Counted from the stretch's first letter, positions 8,669 to 17,278 are shown. The stretch: 64,000 nt of DNA from an uncultured Ruminiclostridium sp. (GCA_947630175.1 CANRGJ010000002.1:1-64000), one strand, 5' to 3'. Translations and numbers: made by a program. Notes: a model not told the origin generated them from the letters alone.

Positions 8669-9691
8669 TCAATAATATGCCTTGTCATCGTCGTCAAGGA
8701 CGTCTACCAGCTTGTCTATGTTCTCAAGCACTGCGCCAGCTCCGTCCGCTACGCAGTCAAGAGGACGCTCAGCTATCTTGACAGGCATTCCCGTTTCGTG
8801 GTGAACGAGCAGGTCAAGTCCTTTCAACAGGGCGCCGCCGCCTGCAAGCATTATGCCCTGGTCGATTATGTCGGCGGCAAGCTCGGGGGGAGTTTTCTCA
8901 AGAGTGGTCTTGATAGCCTCGGTGACGTTGCTCAAAGGCTCGGCAAGAGCTTCTCTTATCTCCTCGCTGGTTATGGTGATATTTTCAGGCAGACCGTTCA
9001 TCAGGTTTCTGCCCTTGATGTCCATAACAGGCTCGTTATCCGCATAGGGGAATGCGGAGCCAATGGTCATTTTTATATTTTCTGCTGTTCTTTCGCCTAT
9101 CAGCAGGTTGTACTTTTTCTTGATATAGTTGATTATGGAGGAGTCGAACTCGTCGCCTGCCACTCTGACGGACTTTGAGGTTACGATACCGCCGAGGGAG
9201 ATAACTGCAACTTCGCTGGTGCCGCCGCCGATGTCAACTATCATACTGCCTGTGGGCTCGGCTACGGGAAGTCCTGCTCCTATTGCGGCCGCCATAGGCT
9301 CTTCGATTATGGAAACGCGCTTTGCGCCTGCGTTCTGGGTGGCTTCCTTTACGGCGCGGCGCTCAACGGCGGTCACGCCTGAGGGAATACAAATTATAAC
9401 TCTCGCTCTGGTGAAGGCTCTGCCTTTGAGTGCCTTTCTGATAAATTCCTGGAGCATACTGGTGGTGATGTCGAAGTCGGCGATAACGCCGTCTTTAAGC
9501 GGTCTTACAGCCTTTATGGAACCCGGGGTCCTGCCTATTACGTCCTTGGCTTCCTGTCCCACGTAGCGGACTCTGTCGTATTTTACGTCAACGGCAACAA
9601 CGCTGGGTTCTCTGATTATTATTCCTTTTCCTCTCATATAAACCAGCGTGTTGGCGGTTCCCAGATCTATTCCGATGTCTTTTGTAAACAT
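8669..9691 (-). CDS. mreB: Rod shape-determining protein MreB (actin homologue)
   Basis: ATP-binding filament protein that positions the cell-elongation machinery on the inner face of the membrane. The 340 residues are full length. The phosphate-1 loop [19 protein letters not shown], the [20 protein letters not shown] phosphate-2 loop and the adenosine motif [15 protein letters not shown] are all present. A strong AGGAGG ribosome site precedes the ATG. It is the first gene of the operon, with a promoter at 9765-9793 and a leader of about 65 nt. A Mbl paralogue cannot be fully excluded, but the adjacent mreCD favours MreB. Confidence 0.95.
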   Translation of the reverse strand: MFTKDIGIDLGTANTLVYMRGKGIIIREPSVVAVDVKYDRVRYVGQEAKDVIGRTPGSIKAVRPLKDGVIADFDITTSMLQEFIRKALKGRAFTRARVIICIPSGVTAVERRAVKEATQNAGAKRVSIIEEPMAAAIGAGLPVAEPTGSMIVDIGGGTSEVAVISLGGIVTSKSVRVAGDEFDSSIINYIKKKYNLLIGERTAENIKMTIGSAFPYADNEPVMDIKGRNLMNGLPENITITSEEIREALAEPLSNVTEAIKTTLEKTPPELAADIIDQGIMLAGGGALLKGLDLLVHHETGMPVKIAERPLDCVADGAGAVLENIDKLVDVLDDDDKAYY

Positions 9692-9764
9692 TTTTTCCTC
9701 CTGAATTTTTATCTTACTGTGTGAAAACAGACAGTTTTACTTATAAAAATAAGTGTATGGAATT

Positions 9765-9793
9765 ATTATAACACGAATTTCCAAGGTATACAA
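9765..9793 (-). promoter_or_regulatory. Promoter of mreBCD-mrdA
   Basis: On the minus strand, TTGTAT (9788-9793) and TATAAT (9765-9770) with a 17-nt spacer and a TGT extended -10. Confidence 0.65.
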
Positions 9794-9856
9794 CTGCCCA
9801 ATGTGAAAAAAATCGTGATTTTTCCGAATTTTTTTGGAACAATTTACCAATAGGCT

Positions 9857-10294
9857 TTAACTTTTTCCTGTTGAGCCAAAGCCGCCCTCGCCTCTTTCGG
9901 TATCGGAAAGTCCGTCTGTGAGGCAATATTCCGCGTCCTCGACAGGGAGTATCACAAGCTGGGCTATGCGGTCGTAAGGAGCGATGGTGTAAGGCTCTTC
10001 CCCGTGGTTTATCACGGGAACGCAAAGCTCGCCCCGGTAATCGCTGTCGATAACGCCAACACAGTTTGGAAGAGAAAGACCGTATTTCACGGCGCAGGAG
10101 CTTCTGGGAAAGACGAAGCCGCCATAGCCCTGCGGTATCTCCAGCGCTATCCCTGTGGGGATAGTGACGCGCTTTCCCGCTTCAACGGTGACGGGAGCGT
10201 CAATGCAGGCGTAAAGGTCGGCGCCTGCGCTGCCCGAGGTGGCTTTGTAGGGGAGCTTGGCGGTTTCCTTCAGCTTTTTTACGTTTATTTTCAT
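9857..10294 (-). CDS. dut: dUTP diphosphatase
   Basis: Hydrolyses dUTP to dUMP and diphosphate, keeping uracil out of DNA and feeding thymidylate synthesis. The 145-residue product is a normal trimeric dUTPase, with the family motifs GSAGADLYA, PRSSCAVKYGL, GVIDSDYRGEL, DRIAQLVILPV and the C-terminal ERGEGGFGSTGK arm. The ATG at 10292-10294 is chosen because it begins the family-typical MKINVKKL and lies 1 nt after the upstream stop codon. A GTG 4 codons earlier lies in the upstream gene's tail. It is transcribed with the upstream U32-like gene. Confidence 0.95.
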   Translation of the reverse strand: MKINVKKLKETAKLPYKATSGSAGADLYACIDAPVTVEAGKRVTIPTGIALEIPQGYGGFVFPRSSCAVKYGLSLPNCVGVIDSDYRGELCVPVINHGEEPYTIAPYDRIAQLVILPVEDAEYCLTDGLSDTERGEGGFGSTGKS

Positions 10295-10295
10295 T

Positions 10296-11039
10296 TCACT
10301 CAACACCTCTGTAATATAGTCCTCTGGTGAATTTGCCGGGGGGCTTTTCGCCGTTTTGATAGCGGCGGATTATTTGGGAAAGGTCGTTTTCATCAGTGAA
10401 TTTCAGCAGGAAAAAGTCCGCTGAAAAGTCGCTCAGCTTATCTCCCAGATAAAGGACGTCGGGATTTAACAACTCCACCGTGTTGCGGCAAAGGGTTTTC
10501 AGCTGTCTGCCCTGTCGGTCGGTTATCATTTTATCGCACTGTTCCCTGCCGCCGCAGGGCTTTCCGTCGTTTACGGGACAGCGGCGGGTTATCATAAGAG
10601 GAAGTCTGCCGTAGGCGACTATTCCTTTGGGAATGGGTGATCTCAAAGAGTTGAGCTTATTGCGGGTAAGCTCCACCGAAAGGACGATATCCTCAAAGCC
10701 CTGCTGTGCGAAAAATGCCGCGGAGGCGGAATTGGTGATATTCAGCCTTGCGCCGCCGTAAAGGGTCATTCCGCTTTCACGGGCGGGGAGAATGTGGTCC
10801 ACTGTGTGAGCGAGGACTTTGCCGTATCCCATTTGTGAAAGCTGTTCAAGGCGCTTTGAAAGATATTCTCCGCAGTCCGCAAGAAATACGGGAGGCACGG
10901 CGATTATACGCTCCTTGCAGGGCAGGTCGGCGGTAAGTAATTGTTCGGGAGCGTAGATATATTGCAGCTCCGAAAGGGAAAGCGCCTGAGAAAGCTGTTT
11001 TGCGTCTGCTACTTCCACTCGGAAGGTGTAGGAGTTCAT
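10296..11039 (-). CDS. Short peptidase U32-like protein
   Basis: The 247-residue product resembles the C-terminal half of the U32 (collagenase-like) peptidase domain. It has YGRLPLMITRRCPV, followed by spaced Cys residues (CGGREQC) and DRQGRQLKTLCRNTVELLNP, a pattern that in U32 proteins forms a Cys-rich core. The usual N-terminal half of a U32 protein (the APAGSFE start and barrel) is not recognisable, and the family is normally 400 residues or more. The ATG at 11037-11039 has GAGGA about 10 nt upstream; a GTG 5 codons earlier is the alternative. It is followed 1 nt later by dut. Activity is uncertain; U32 members also act in tRNA or ubiquinone hydroxylation. Confidence 0.6.
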   Translation of the reverse strand: MNSYTFRVEVADAKQLSQALSLSELQYIYAPEQLLTADLPCKERIIAVPPVFLADCGEYLSKRLEQLSQMGYGKVLAHTVDHILPARESGMTLYGGARLNITNSASAAFFAQQGFEDIVLSVELTRNKLNSLRSPIPKGIVAYGRLPLMITRRCPVNDGKPCGGREQCDKMITDRQGRQLKTLCRNTVELLNPDVLYLGDKLSDFSADFFLLKFTDENDLSQIIRRYQNGEKPPGKFTRGLYYRGVE

Positions 11040-11078
11040 TTTGTTTTTCCTCACGTTTTATCAATTTTGGTAATATTG

Positions 11079-11107
11079 ATTATAGCAGAAAGCGGCGGAA
11101 TAATCAA
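11079..11107 (-). promoter_or_regulatory. Promoter of the U32-like/dut operon
   Basis: On the minus strand, TTGATT (11102-11107), a 17-nt spacer and TATAAT (11079-11084), with a TGC extended -10. Confidence 0.65.
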
Positions 11108-11127
11108 CAGCGAAAAACGAAAAAGTG

Positions 11128-11156
11128 TTGACTTTTCATCGTGCGGGGGGTAAAAT
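11128..11156 (+). promoter_or_regulatory. Promoter of the small-protein operon
   Basis: TTGACT (11128-11133), a 17-nt spacer and TAAAAT (11151-11156), back to back with the U32-like/dut promoter. The leader is about 90 nt with no structure I can name. Confidence 0.6.
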
Positions 11157-11253
11157 TATATTTGGAATGTGAAAAGCGGTCGGTGTAAGGCAGGGCAGGT
11201 TTGCGGAGGACAGTCGATACCCCAGTCAACAGTATTAAAAAGGAGAAAGCGCA

Positions 11254-11517
11254 GTGATCAACAAAGACGATTACGATGAAGCAACAGGCCTGCCGAAAGA
11301 CAAAAGCTATTTGGAAGCGAATTTGCCTGCATTTCTAATCAGGTCGATAGAGCAATATGTAAATTCACCCGATAATATTTGGGATTGTAGGTATTGTGAA
11401 CTGCAAAGCGATATAAACGTCGCCGAAGTAGACTTGCAAATAACGTCTGAACAGGCATGGTATTTGCGTGAAAAATATCTTGGAATACGCAAAGAAGATT
11501 TATTTTTTAAAGGATAA
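11254..11517 (+). CDS. Small conserved-looking protein, function unknown
   Basis: Product of 87 residues starting at a GTG with a good AAAGGAGAAAG site 5 nt upstream. It has an acidic N-terminus (MINKDDYDEATGLPKDK) and a DCRYCELQSDINVAEVD stretch with two Cys, then a predicted helix. I cannot assign a fold or function. My impression is that similar short proteins occur in other clostridial genomes, but I cannot check this. It is the first of three small genes packed within 710 bases and followed by a methyltransferase. Confidence 0.6.
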   Translation: MINKDDYDEATGLPKDKSYLEANLPAFLIRSIEQYVNSPDNIWDCRYCELQSDINVAEVDLQITSEQAWYLREKYLGIRKEDLFFKG

Positions 11518-11522
11518 TAATC

Positions 11523-11765
11523 ATGAATAACAACAATACCGTTTTCAAGCGTAAGCACTTTGATTTTCCGATTCCAAAGGAAGTGGAAACAGCTATTGAC
11601 AATCTGGAAAATGCCGTTTTGACAAATACACTTGTTGACTGTTATATCAAAGAATTGCGTGCTTTTGTGCATTTCAACACTGACGGTGAAGATGGATTGA
11701 CAGAGGAGCAAGGCGAAGAAATCATTGATTACTATTACATAAGGAAATATGCAAGAAATGATTGA
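11523..11765 (+). CDS. Small acidic protein, function unknown
   Basis: Eighty residues, beginning MNNNNTVFKRKHFDFPIPKE and ending in YYYIRKYARND. It is mostly helical by eye and acidic in the middle (DGEDGLTEEQGEE). It starts 6 nt after the preceding stop and overlaps the next gene by 17 nt, so the three genes are almost certainly one operon. No family recognised. Confidence 0.55.
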   Translation: MNNNNTVFKRKHFDFPIPKEVETAIDNLENAVLTNTLVDCYIKELRAFVHFNTDGEDGLTEEQGEEIIDYYYIRKYARND

Positions 11766-11964
11766 TTTAAATGATTTAGACTTTTTGAAAAATTTAAAGC
11801 CAACAAACAGAACTTTCAGTGAAATTATTACTTCAGCACGAAAATCTGTGATCAAGGCAAACGGACGGCTGTATACAGTTGAAGAAGCAATTCAGCTTAC
11901 CGAAGAAGCAAGAGAATATTACAAAAAATGCTCTTGCAGCGTTGGATACAAAGCCGAGGAATGA
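11749..11964 (+). CDS. Small helical protein, function unknown
   Basis: Seventy-one residues, helical by eye (FSEIITSARKSVIKANGRLY, then TVEEAIQLTEEAREYYKKC), with a Cys-x-Cys near the end. AAGGA precedes the ATG at 11749. A second in-frame ATG at 11758 overlaps the upstream stop by 8 nt and is also possible. The overlap with the previous gene suggests coupled translation. It might bind nucleic acid or a partner from the same operon, but nothing in the sequence decides this. Confidence 0.5.
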   Translation: MQEMIDLNDLDFLKNLKPTNRTFSEIITSARKSVIKANGRLYTVEEAIQLTEEAREYYKKCSCSVGYKAEE

Positions 11965-12032
11965 TTTAAAGGCGCGACTTTGCGGTGCGCTGTGTCAAAA
12001 CGGTATGTGACGATTAAAGGAGTAAAAGGTAA

Positions 12033-12803
12033 ATGGACAAAGATAAAATATTGAAAACAAATAAACATTACTGGGATACTTATGCGGATCTGTGGTTCGG
12101 GACTACGGCGCTGCCTGAATACGGAGTACACTTTTTAACTGAAAATGAACTGCATTTGTTCGGTGATGTTTCAGGGAAGAAAATGCTTGAGATATGCTGC
12201 GGAAGCGGTCACTCCCTGAAATATCACGCAGACAGAAACGCCGGAGAATTATGGGGCGTTGATTTTTCATATAAGCAGCTTGAAAATGCCAAACGGTATT
12301 TGAGTGAAAACGGTTATACCGCAAATCTCATCTGCTCTCCTATGGAAGCAGAGTTGGATATTCCGAAAAACTATTTCGACTTTGTTTATTCGATTTATGG
12401 GATAGGTTGGACTACCGATCTGAACGGCACCTTTCAGAAAATCGCCTCTTATCTGAAAAAAGACGGTATTTTCATCTTCAGCTGGCATCATCCACTCAAT
12501 TATTGTATCGCATGGTCCTGTGACGAGAGGAAAGATGTAATTGAAAACAACGCTTTGGTGATGAACAAAAGCTATTTTGACGAATCCTATTTCAAAATGC
12601 CGGCAGACGGAAGTGAGATCGTGTTGTGCAACCGAAAGATATCCACATATGTCAATGCTTTGGCGAAAGCCGGTTTTGTGATCGAGCAAATGGTGGAGCA
12701 GACCGATGAAGCAACAACGCAGGCAGAAGGGGATATAAGCGACAAAGTAAAAAAAGCAAAAATGCTCCCTATTTCTGTTTTGTTTAAAGCAAGAAAGTTA
12801 TAA
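12033..12803 (+). CDS. Class I SAM-dependent methyltransferase
   Basis: A 256-residue soluble methyltransferase of unknown substrate. The SAM-binding motif I reads KMLEICCGSGHSLKY at about residues 49-63. The acidic motif II ends in ELWGVDFS, and the post-motif region has FDFVYSIYGIGW. The first 30 residues (NKHYWDTYADLWFG) match the N-terminal cap common in this type. An AAAGG site precedes the ATG. It lies 68 nt after the third small gene. Its AT-rich codon use, like that of the three genes before it, differs from mnmA and dut nearby, which suggests acquisition as a unit (inference). Confidence 0.8.
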   Translation: MDKDKILKTNKHYWDTYADLWFGTTALPEYGVHFLTENELHLFGDVSGKKMLEICCGSGHSLKYHADRNAGELWGVDFSYKQLENAKRYLSENGYTANLICSPMEAELDIPKNYFDFVYSIYGIGWTTDLNGTFQKIASYLKKDGIFIFSWHHPLNYCIAWSCDERKDVIENNALVMNKSYFDESYFKMPADGSEIVLCNRKISTYVNALAKAGFVIEQMVEQTDEATTQAEGDISDKVKKAKMLPISVLFKARKL

Positions 12804-12898
12804 GCAATAATGAAAAATATTTGTCTGACATATTCTTTATTTCAGATCCTTTTCTGTTTAAATCAAAAGTCGGAAGAACGTAAAAACAGGAGTTTTAT

Positions 12899-13120
12899 AT
12901 GATACAACTGCTTACCGCCGCGGCGGGGGAAAATAACGTGAATTTTGCAGAGCTGCTTATATCGGCGGGCTATATCGTTGTTGTAATGGCTCTGATATTT
13001 GTGATACTTCTGCTGGTGGACAGATACGGCAGGAAAAATCAGCAGAAGAAAGACGGTACCGAAAAAAGCAATGACGACAGCGAAAATATCGCAAAGGACA
13101 ACGACAAAAATGAGCAATAA
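12899..13120 (+). CDS. Small single-span membrane protein
   Basis: Seventy-three residues: a short N-terminus, one hydrophobic helix at about residues 19-43 (AGYIVVVMALIFVILLLVDR) and a highly charged, Lys/Asp-rich tail. AGGAG lies 6 nt before the ATG. Its stop overlaps the mnmA start by 11 nt, so translation is probably coupled. The layout recalls small OadG-type subunits, but no decarboxylase genes are near, so no function is claimed. Confidence 0.6.
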   Translation: MIQLLTAAAGENNVNFAELLISAGYIVVVMALIFVILLLVDRYGRKNQQKKDGTEKSNDDSENIAKDNDKNEQ

Positions 13121-14195
13121 AAGAGTTATGCTGGCTATGAGTGGCGGGGTGGACAGCTCGGCGGCGCTGATACTTCTGCAAAAGCAGGGGTATGAGGTGA
13201 TAGGAGCGACCATGCGGCTTTACGATAACGAGGACATAGGGGACAAAAGCTCTACTTGCTGTTCACTCAGCGACGTTGAGGACGCAAAGGCGGTGGCGGC
13301 AAGATTCGGCGTTCCCCACTATGTTTTCAACTTCAAGGACAGGTTCAGAAAAGACGTTATCGAAAGATTCAACGACCAGTATATGAGGGGGCTGACGCCC
13401 AATCCCTGCATAGACTGCAACAAATTTCTGAAGTTTTCGGCGCTGCTTGAAAGGGCGGAGCTTATGGAGTGCGATTATATCGCAACGGGGCATTACGCAA
13501 GGATAACATACGACGAAAAAAGCGGGAGATATTTGCTGCTCAAGGCGGTAAGCGGCGAGGGTGAAAATGAAAAGGATCAGTCCTATGTGCTTTACAATCT
13601 GACGCAGGAGCAGATGAAGCACGTTCTTTTCCCGCTGGGAGAGCTGAAAAAAAGCGAAGTGAGGGAGATAGCAAAGGAATACGGGCTGATAAATCACGAC
13701 AAGCCTGACAGTCAGGATATTTGTTTTGTTCCCGACGGGGATCACGGCAGATTTATCAGAGAATATACGGGGATAGAGCCTGTCTGCGGGGACGTGAAGG
13801 ATAAATACGGAAACGTTCTGGGCAGGCATGGCGGGATAATCAATTTCACCATAGGGCAGAGAAAGGGGCTTGGGATAGCGTTCGGAAAGCCGATGTACGT
13901 CATTGACAAGAACGCGGAGGACAACACCGTTACCGTGGGAGAAAACAGCGAGCTTTACAGCAGTGAGCTGAAAGCGGGAGAGGTCAATCTGATAGCCGAC
14001 GTTCCCTTTGAAAAGACGGTGGAATGCAGGGCGAGGACAAGATACAAACAGCCAGAACAGCCCTGTCAGGTCACGTTTTACGCAGACGGCACCGCAGACG
14101 TTGTTTTTGAACAGCCGCAAAGAGCCGTTGCAAGAGGGCAGAGAGTCGTGTTCTATGACGAAGAAGTGGTTGTCGGAGGCGGAGTTATCCTGTAA
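13110..14195 (+). CDS. mnmA: tRNA-specific 2-thiouridylase MnmA
   Basis: Inserts sulfur at position 2 of the wobble uridine in tRNA-Lys, -Glu and -Gln, using ATP and a relayed persulfide. The 361-residue product has the PP-loop MLAMSGGVDSSAALILL at the N-terminus, the first catalytic Cys region (NPCIDCNKFLKF), and the second Cys in SQDICFVPDGDHG. It also has GQRKGLGIAF and the C-terminal beta-barrel. The ATG at 13110 is chosen because MSNKRVMLAMSGG is the family start; an upstream in-frame ATG at 13071 lies inside the preceding gene. It overlaps the small membrane protein by 11 nt. Confidence 0.95.
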   Translation: MSNKRVMLAMSGGVDSSAALILLQKQGYEVIGATMRLYDNEDIGDKSSTCCSLSDVEDAKAVAARFGVPHYVFNFKDRFRKDVIERFNDQYMRGLTPNPCIDCNKFLKFSALLERAELMECDYIATGHYARITYDEKSGRYLLLKAVSGEGENEKDQSYVLYNLTQEQMKHVLFPLGELKKSEVREIAKEYGLINHDKPDSQDICFVPDGDHGRFIREYTGIEPVCGDVKDKYGNVLGRHGGIINFTIGQRKGLGIAFGKPMYVIDKNAEDNTVTVGENSELYSSELKAGEVNLIADVPFEKTVECRARTRYKQPEQPCQVTFYADGTADVVFEQPQRAVARGQRVVFYDEEVVVGGGVIL

Positions 14196-14292
14196 AAATT
14201 AAGAAAAATGTAAGGATACGTTCAGTAAATATTAAAAAAATTCATCAGGAAGGTTGTATAATAAACGCAGCATTATAAAAAGGAAGATGAAT

Positions 14293-15105
14293 ATGGCCAA
14301 AAAGAAAAAAAGAAAAAATACGGCAAGAACGGTGCTTGCGGTATTTGTTATGATAATCCTGCCGCTGGCTGTGCTTATTCTGGGGATATACGGGGTCGTT
14401 TCCTGCGCAGGCTCCTGCTCGCAGAAAAACGAGGAGTCCTCTCAGACGGAAGAAAGCACGCCGTCACAGTCAAGTACGAAGGCTCCTCATGCTTACGTTG
14501 AGCAGGAGGACTGGGCGCTGTATGTTATCGGCAACAATGATCCCCTGCCAGAAAATTTTACGGTGAAAACAAAAGCCGTGGCGGGTGAAAGAGAGCTGGA
14601 CGAAAGATGCGCCGACTATGCGATAAAAATGCTGGAGGACGCAAAGGCGGAGGGGATAGACCTTTTCGTCACTTCCTCATACAGAAGCATACAAAAGCAG
14701 GCGGAAAATCTGGAAAGCTATACAAATTCACTTATAGCGCAGGGAATGTCCCCTGAGGAGGCGGAGAAACAGGCAAAGCTGGAAATAGCGATGCCGGGTT
14801 GCAGTGAGCATAATGCGGGGCTGGCGATGGATATCGTTTCGGGAGATTACTGGGCTAATCACGACGATCTGGACGAGAGCTTTGAAAAGCTGCCCCATTT
14901 TGACTGGCTTATTGAAAATTCCTGGAAATACGGATTTGTTTTAAGCTATCCCAAGGGAAAGGAAAATATCACGGGATTTATTTATGAGCCGTGGCATTAC
15001 AGGTTCGTGGGGCTGAAGCACGCTGAGAAATTCCATCAGGTCTATGAGGAAACGGGGGAATTTCTGACGGTGAATGAGTATATTGAAAAGTATATCGAGG
15101 GGTAG
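14293..15105 (+). CDS. VanY-type D-alanyl-D-alanine carboxypeptidase
   Basis: Predicted zinc LAS-family peptidase trimming the terminal D-Ala from peptidoglycan stems outside the membrane. The 270-residue protein has a basic N-terminus (MAKKKKRKNTARTV), one membrane anchor or signal segment, and a Ser/Gln/Thr-rich linker. The catalytic domain follows, with the motifs FVTSSYRSIQKQ, PGCSEHNAGLAMDIVSGD and EPWHYRFVGLKHA. These supply the His/Asp zinc ligands and the catalytic Glu and His of the family. The ATG at 14293 has AGGAAG 6 nt upstream. Upstream in-frame starts at 14254 (TTG, overlapping a TATAAT-like element) and 14287 are less likely. Confidence 0.88.
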   Translation: MAKKKKRKNTARTVLAVFVMIILPLAVLILGIYGVVSCAGSCSQKNEESSQTEESTPSQSSTKAPHAYVEQEDWALYVIGNNDPLPENFTVKTKAVAGERELDERCADYAIKMLEDAKAEGIDLFVTSSYRSIQKQAENLESYTNSLIAQGMSPEEAEKQAKLEIAMPGCSEHNAGLAMDIVSGDYWANHDDLDESFEKLPHFDWLIENSWKYGFVLSYPKGKENITGFIYEPWHYRFVGLKHAEKFHQVYEETGEFLTVNEYIEKYIEG

Positions 15106-15126
15106 GCTAACCGCAATATAAAAAAT

Positions 15127-15153
15127 AAGGACGTTTTTTAACGTCCTTTTTTA
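15127..15153. terminator. Bidirectional terminator between carboxypeptidase gene and radA
   Basis: AAGGACGTT (15127-15135) pairs with AACGTCCTT (15140-15148) around a TTTT loop, followed by a T-run on the plus strand. The minus side also ends in T residues. Confidence 0.8.
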
Positions 15154-16545
15154 TTATTTTGTTTCTTTTTTGGATTTGCGCTCCTGATAGACCTCTATGG
15201 CTTTGAAAGCCTGCTGTAAATTTGCCGCGCCCATAATGTGTATGCCGTAATCTCCGCTTTTATCAAGGGCTTGCAGGGCGGCTTTGGGGATAACGCAGAC
15301 CTTGAAGCCGAGGCGGGCGCCCTCCTTTATGCGCTGGGCGATGTGGGAGGTGGTGCGTATCTCGCCGCCAAGTCCTATTTCCCCGATGAAAAACATCTCT
15401 TCGGGGAGAGGCTTGTCGATAAGTCCAGAATATAATGCGGCGGCGACTGCAAGGTCGGCGGCAGGCTCGTCTATGCGAAGCCCGCCGATTATGTTTATAT
15501 ACACGTCAAACATACTGAAAATGTAGCCCGTGCGCTTTTCAAGCACCGCTAAAATAAGGCAGAGGCGGTTGTAGTCAAAGCCGTTGGAAACACGGCGGGG
15601 AGAGGGGAAAGCGGATTTGCTCACCAGCGCCTGCACCTCCGCCAGAATGGGGCGGGTGCCTTCCATTGAGCAAAGTATGCCGATACCGCTGACGTCGGCA
15701 GGTCTGCCTGAAAGGAGCATTAAAGAGGGGTTCGGCACCTCCTCAAGCCCGCTGTCGCACATCTGAAAAACGCCTATCTCATTGGTTGAGCCGAAACGGT
15801 TCTTCTCTGCTCTCAGAATACGGTAGGACATTTGTTTGTCGCCCTCGAAGTACAGCACTGTGTCAACGATATGCTCAAGAACTTTTGGTCCCGCTATGCC
15901 GCCGTCTTTGTTCACGTGTCCTACGATGAATATGGGTATTTCCATTTCCTTTGCAACGCGCATAAAGGCGTTGGTACATTCACGAACCTGAACAAGACTT
16001 CCCGCCGAGGAGGAAAGGTCGGAAAGCTGCATAGTCTGTATCGAATCCACTATCACTATTTCGGGCTTGTGCTGTTCAATGGCGGAGATAACGGCGGCGC
16101 AGTCGGTGTCCGCTATAAGGCTGAGGTTTTCGGTATCAACGCCTAAGCGTTCCGCACGCAGCTTTATCTGTCGGCGGCTTTCCTCGCCTGATATGTAGAG
16201 AACGGTGTGTTCCTCGCCTAAAAAGTTGCATATCTGCAAAAGGAGGGTGGACTTTCCTATCCCCGGATCGCCGCTGAGCAGGACCAGAGAGCCTTTCACC
16301 AGTCCGCCGCCAAGGACGCGGTCAAGCTCGGAAAGTCCCGTGTTATAGCGCACGTCCTCGTCGCAGGTTATCTCGCTGAGCTTGGAATATCTCACCGAGG
16401 GGGCGGAAACGGTCTTGGACTGGGAGGGTCTTACCTCCACCTCCTCAAGGGTGTTCCATGCGCCGCAGGAATTGCATTTTCCTGACCATTTGGGATATTC
16501 CTGACCGCACTCACTGCATATGTAAAGGGTTTTCTGCTTCGCCAT
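15154..16545 (-). CDS. radA: DNA repair protein RadA
   Basis: Hexameric RecA-like ATPase that aids branch migration in recombinational repair. The 463-residue product has an N-terminal C4 zinc finger (CSECGQEYPKWSGKCNSC), Walker A (LSGDPGIGKSTLLLQ), the RadA-specific KNRFGS motif, and a C-terminal Lon-like domain. The length is typical. GGAGG lies 6 nt before the ATG. The first 35 nt overlap the end of the amidase gene upstream, so the two are one operon. Confidence 0.95.
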   Translation of the reverse strand: MAKQKTLYICSECGQEYPKWSGKCNSCGAWNTLEEVEVRPSQSKTVSAPSVRYSKLSEITCDEDVRYNTGLSELDRVLGGGLVKGSLVLLSGDPGIGKSTLLLQICNFLGEEHTVLYISGEESRRQIKLRAERLGVDTENLSLIADTDCAAVISAIEQHKPEIVIVDSIQTMQLSDLSSSAGSLVQVRECTNAFMRVAKEMEIPIFIVGHVNKDGGIAGPKVLEHIVDTVLYFEGDKQMSYRILRAEKNRFGSTNEIGVFQMCDSGLEEVPNPSLMLLSGRPADVSGIGILCSMEGTRPILAEVQALVSKSAFPSPRRVSNGFDYNRLCLILAVLEKRTGYIFSMFDVYINIIGGLRIDEPAADLAVAAALYSGLIDKPLPEEMFFIGEIGLGGEIRTTSHIAQRIKEGARLGFKVCVIPKAALQALDKSGDYGIHIMGAANLQQAFKAIEVYQERKSKKETK

Positions 16546-17278
16546 TGGAGTCCTCCGTTATTTCAACGTCCGTGGTATTTGCGTCCGTGTAATATTTCAT
16601 TATTCCTCGGTATATGGTAAAGGCTACCTGTTTCTGATACTCGCTGTCGGACAAATTGGCGGCGTCATTGGCGTTGGAAAGAAAGCCGCACTCTATCAGC
16701 AGGGCTAACTGCTTTGTGTTTTTAAACAGGTACAGATCGTTGTCTATCAGCTTTATTTCCCTGTCGTTGCCGGGCTGTAATTCAGCAAAGCAGTCCTGCA
16801 TAGTCTGCGCCAGCTTGAAATTGCCTGAATTGTTGGTGGTGTAGAACATCTGCGCTCCGAAATATTCGGGCTCGGTGTACTGGTTCTGATGAATTGAGAT
16901 GAACAGGGCGTCGGGGTGGGACTGCACTATTTCAAGGCGGTTCTCCATATCGCTGACCTTTTGGTTGCGTATTCCCTCAACTCCCTCGTCGTGGAGGGAA
17001 ACGTCCTCGCTCCTTGTCATTACCACCTCAAAGCCTGAAAGCTCCAGCAGGCGGGCAAGGTCGGTGGCTATCGCCAGATTTATGTCCTTTTCGATACAGC
17101 CGTTAACGCCCTGACAGCCGCCGTCTATCCCGCCGTGACCGCTGTCTATCACGATAGTCCTGCGGTTCTCCACGCCCTCGGATACGGCGGGTATCGCACT
17201 GTTGTGGAAAGAAAGCACTACTGCTACCGCTATAAAGCAGGTGAGGAATATAAGCGTATGGGGTATTTTGGTTTTCAT
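16511..17278 (-). CDS. cwlD: N-acetylmuramoyl-L-alanine amidase, CwlD-like
   Basis: Secreted or membrane-anchored zinc amidase (Amidase_3) cleaving the bond between muramic acid and the stem peptide. The 255-residue product begins MKTKIPHTLIFLTCF, with a signal or anchor segment. Zinc ligands and catalytic Glu are visible in VIDSGHGGIDGGCQG, EKDINLAIA, FISIHQNQ and LLIECGFLSNANDA. The single domain, with an N-terminal hydrophobic segment and no binding repeats, matches CwlD, which makes muramic lactam in spore cortex. The sporulation role is inference. The ATG at 17276-17278 is chosen for its AAAGGAT site; a longer frame upstream lacks one. Confidence 0.82.
   Translation of the reverse strand: MKTKIPHTLIFLTCFIAVAVVLSFHNSAIPAVSEGVENRRTIVIDSGHGGIDGGCQGVNGCIEKDINLAIATDLARLLELSGFEVVMTRSEDVSLHDEGVEGIRNQKVSDMENRLEIVQSHPDALFISIHQNQYTEPEYFGAQMFYTTNNSGNFKLAQTMQDCFAELQPGNDREIKLIDNDLYLFKNTKQLALLIECGFLSNANDAANLSDSEYQKQVAFTIYRGIMKYYTDANTTDVEITEDSNGEAENPLHMQ

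Noticed and set aside
9808-9823. AT-only hairpin after dut as a terminator
   Set aside because: AAAAAT pairs with ATTTTT around CGTG, but the stem is short and has no GC pairs, so it is too weak to call.
11254-12803. Mobile element carrying the small genes and methyltransferase
   Set aside because: No integrase, transposase, terminal inverted repeats or target duplication are visible at the edges.
13263-14120. 285-codon minus-strand frame inside mnmA
   Set aside because: Antisense shadow of a well-identified gene.
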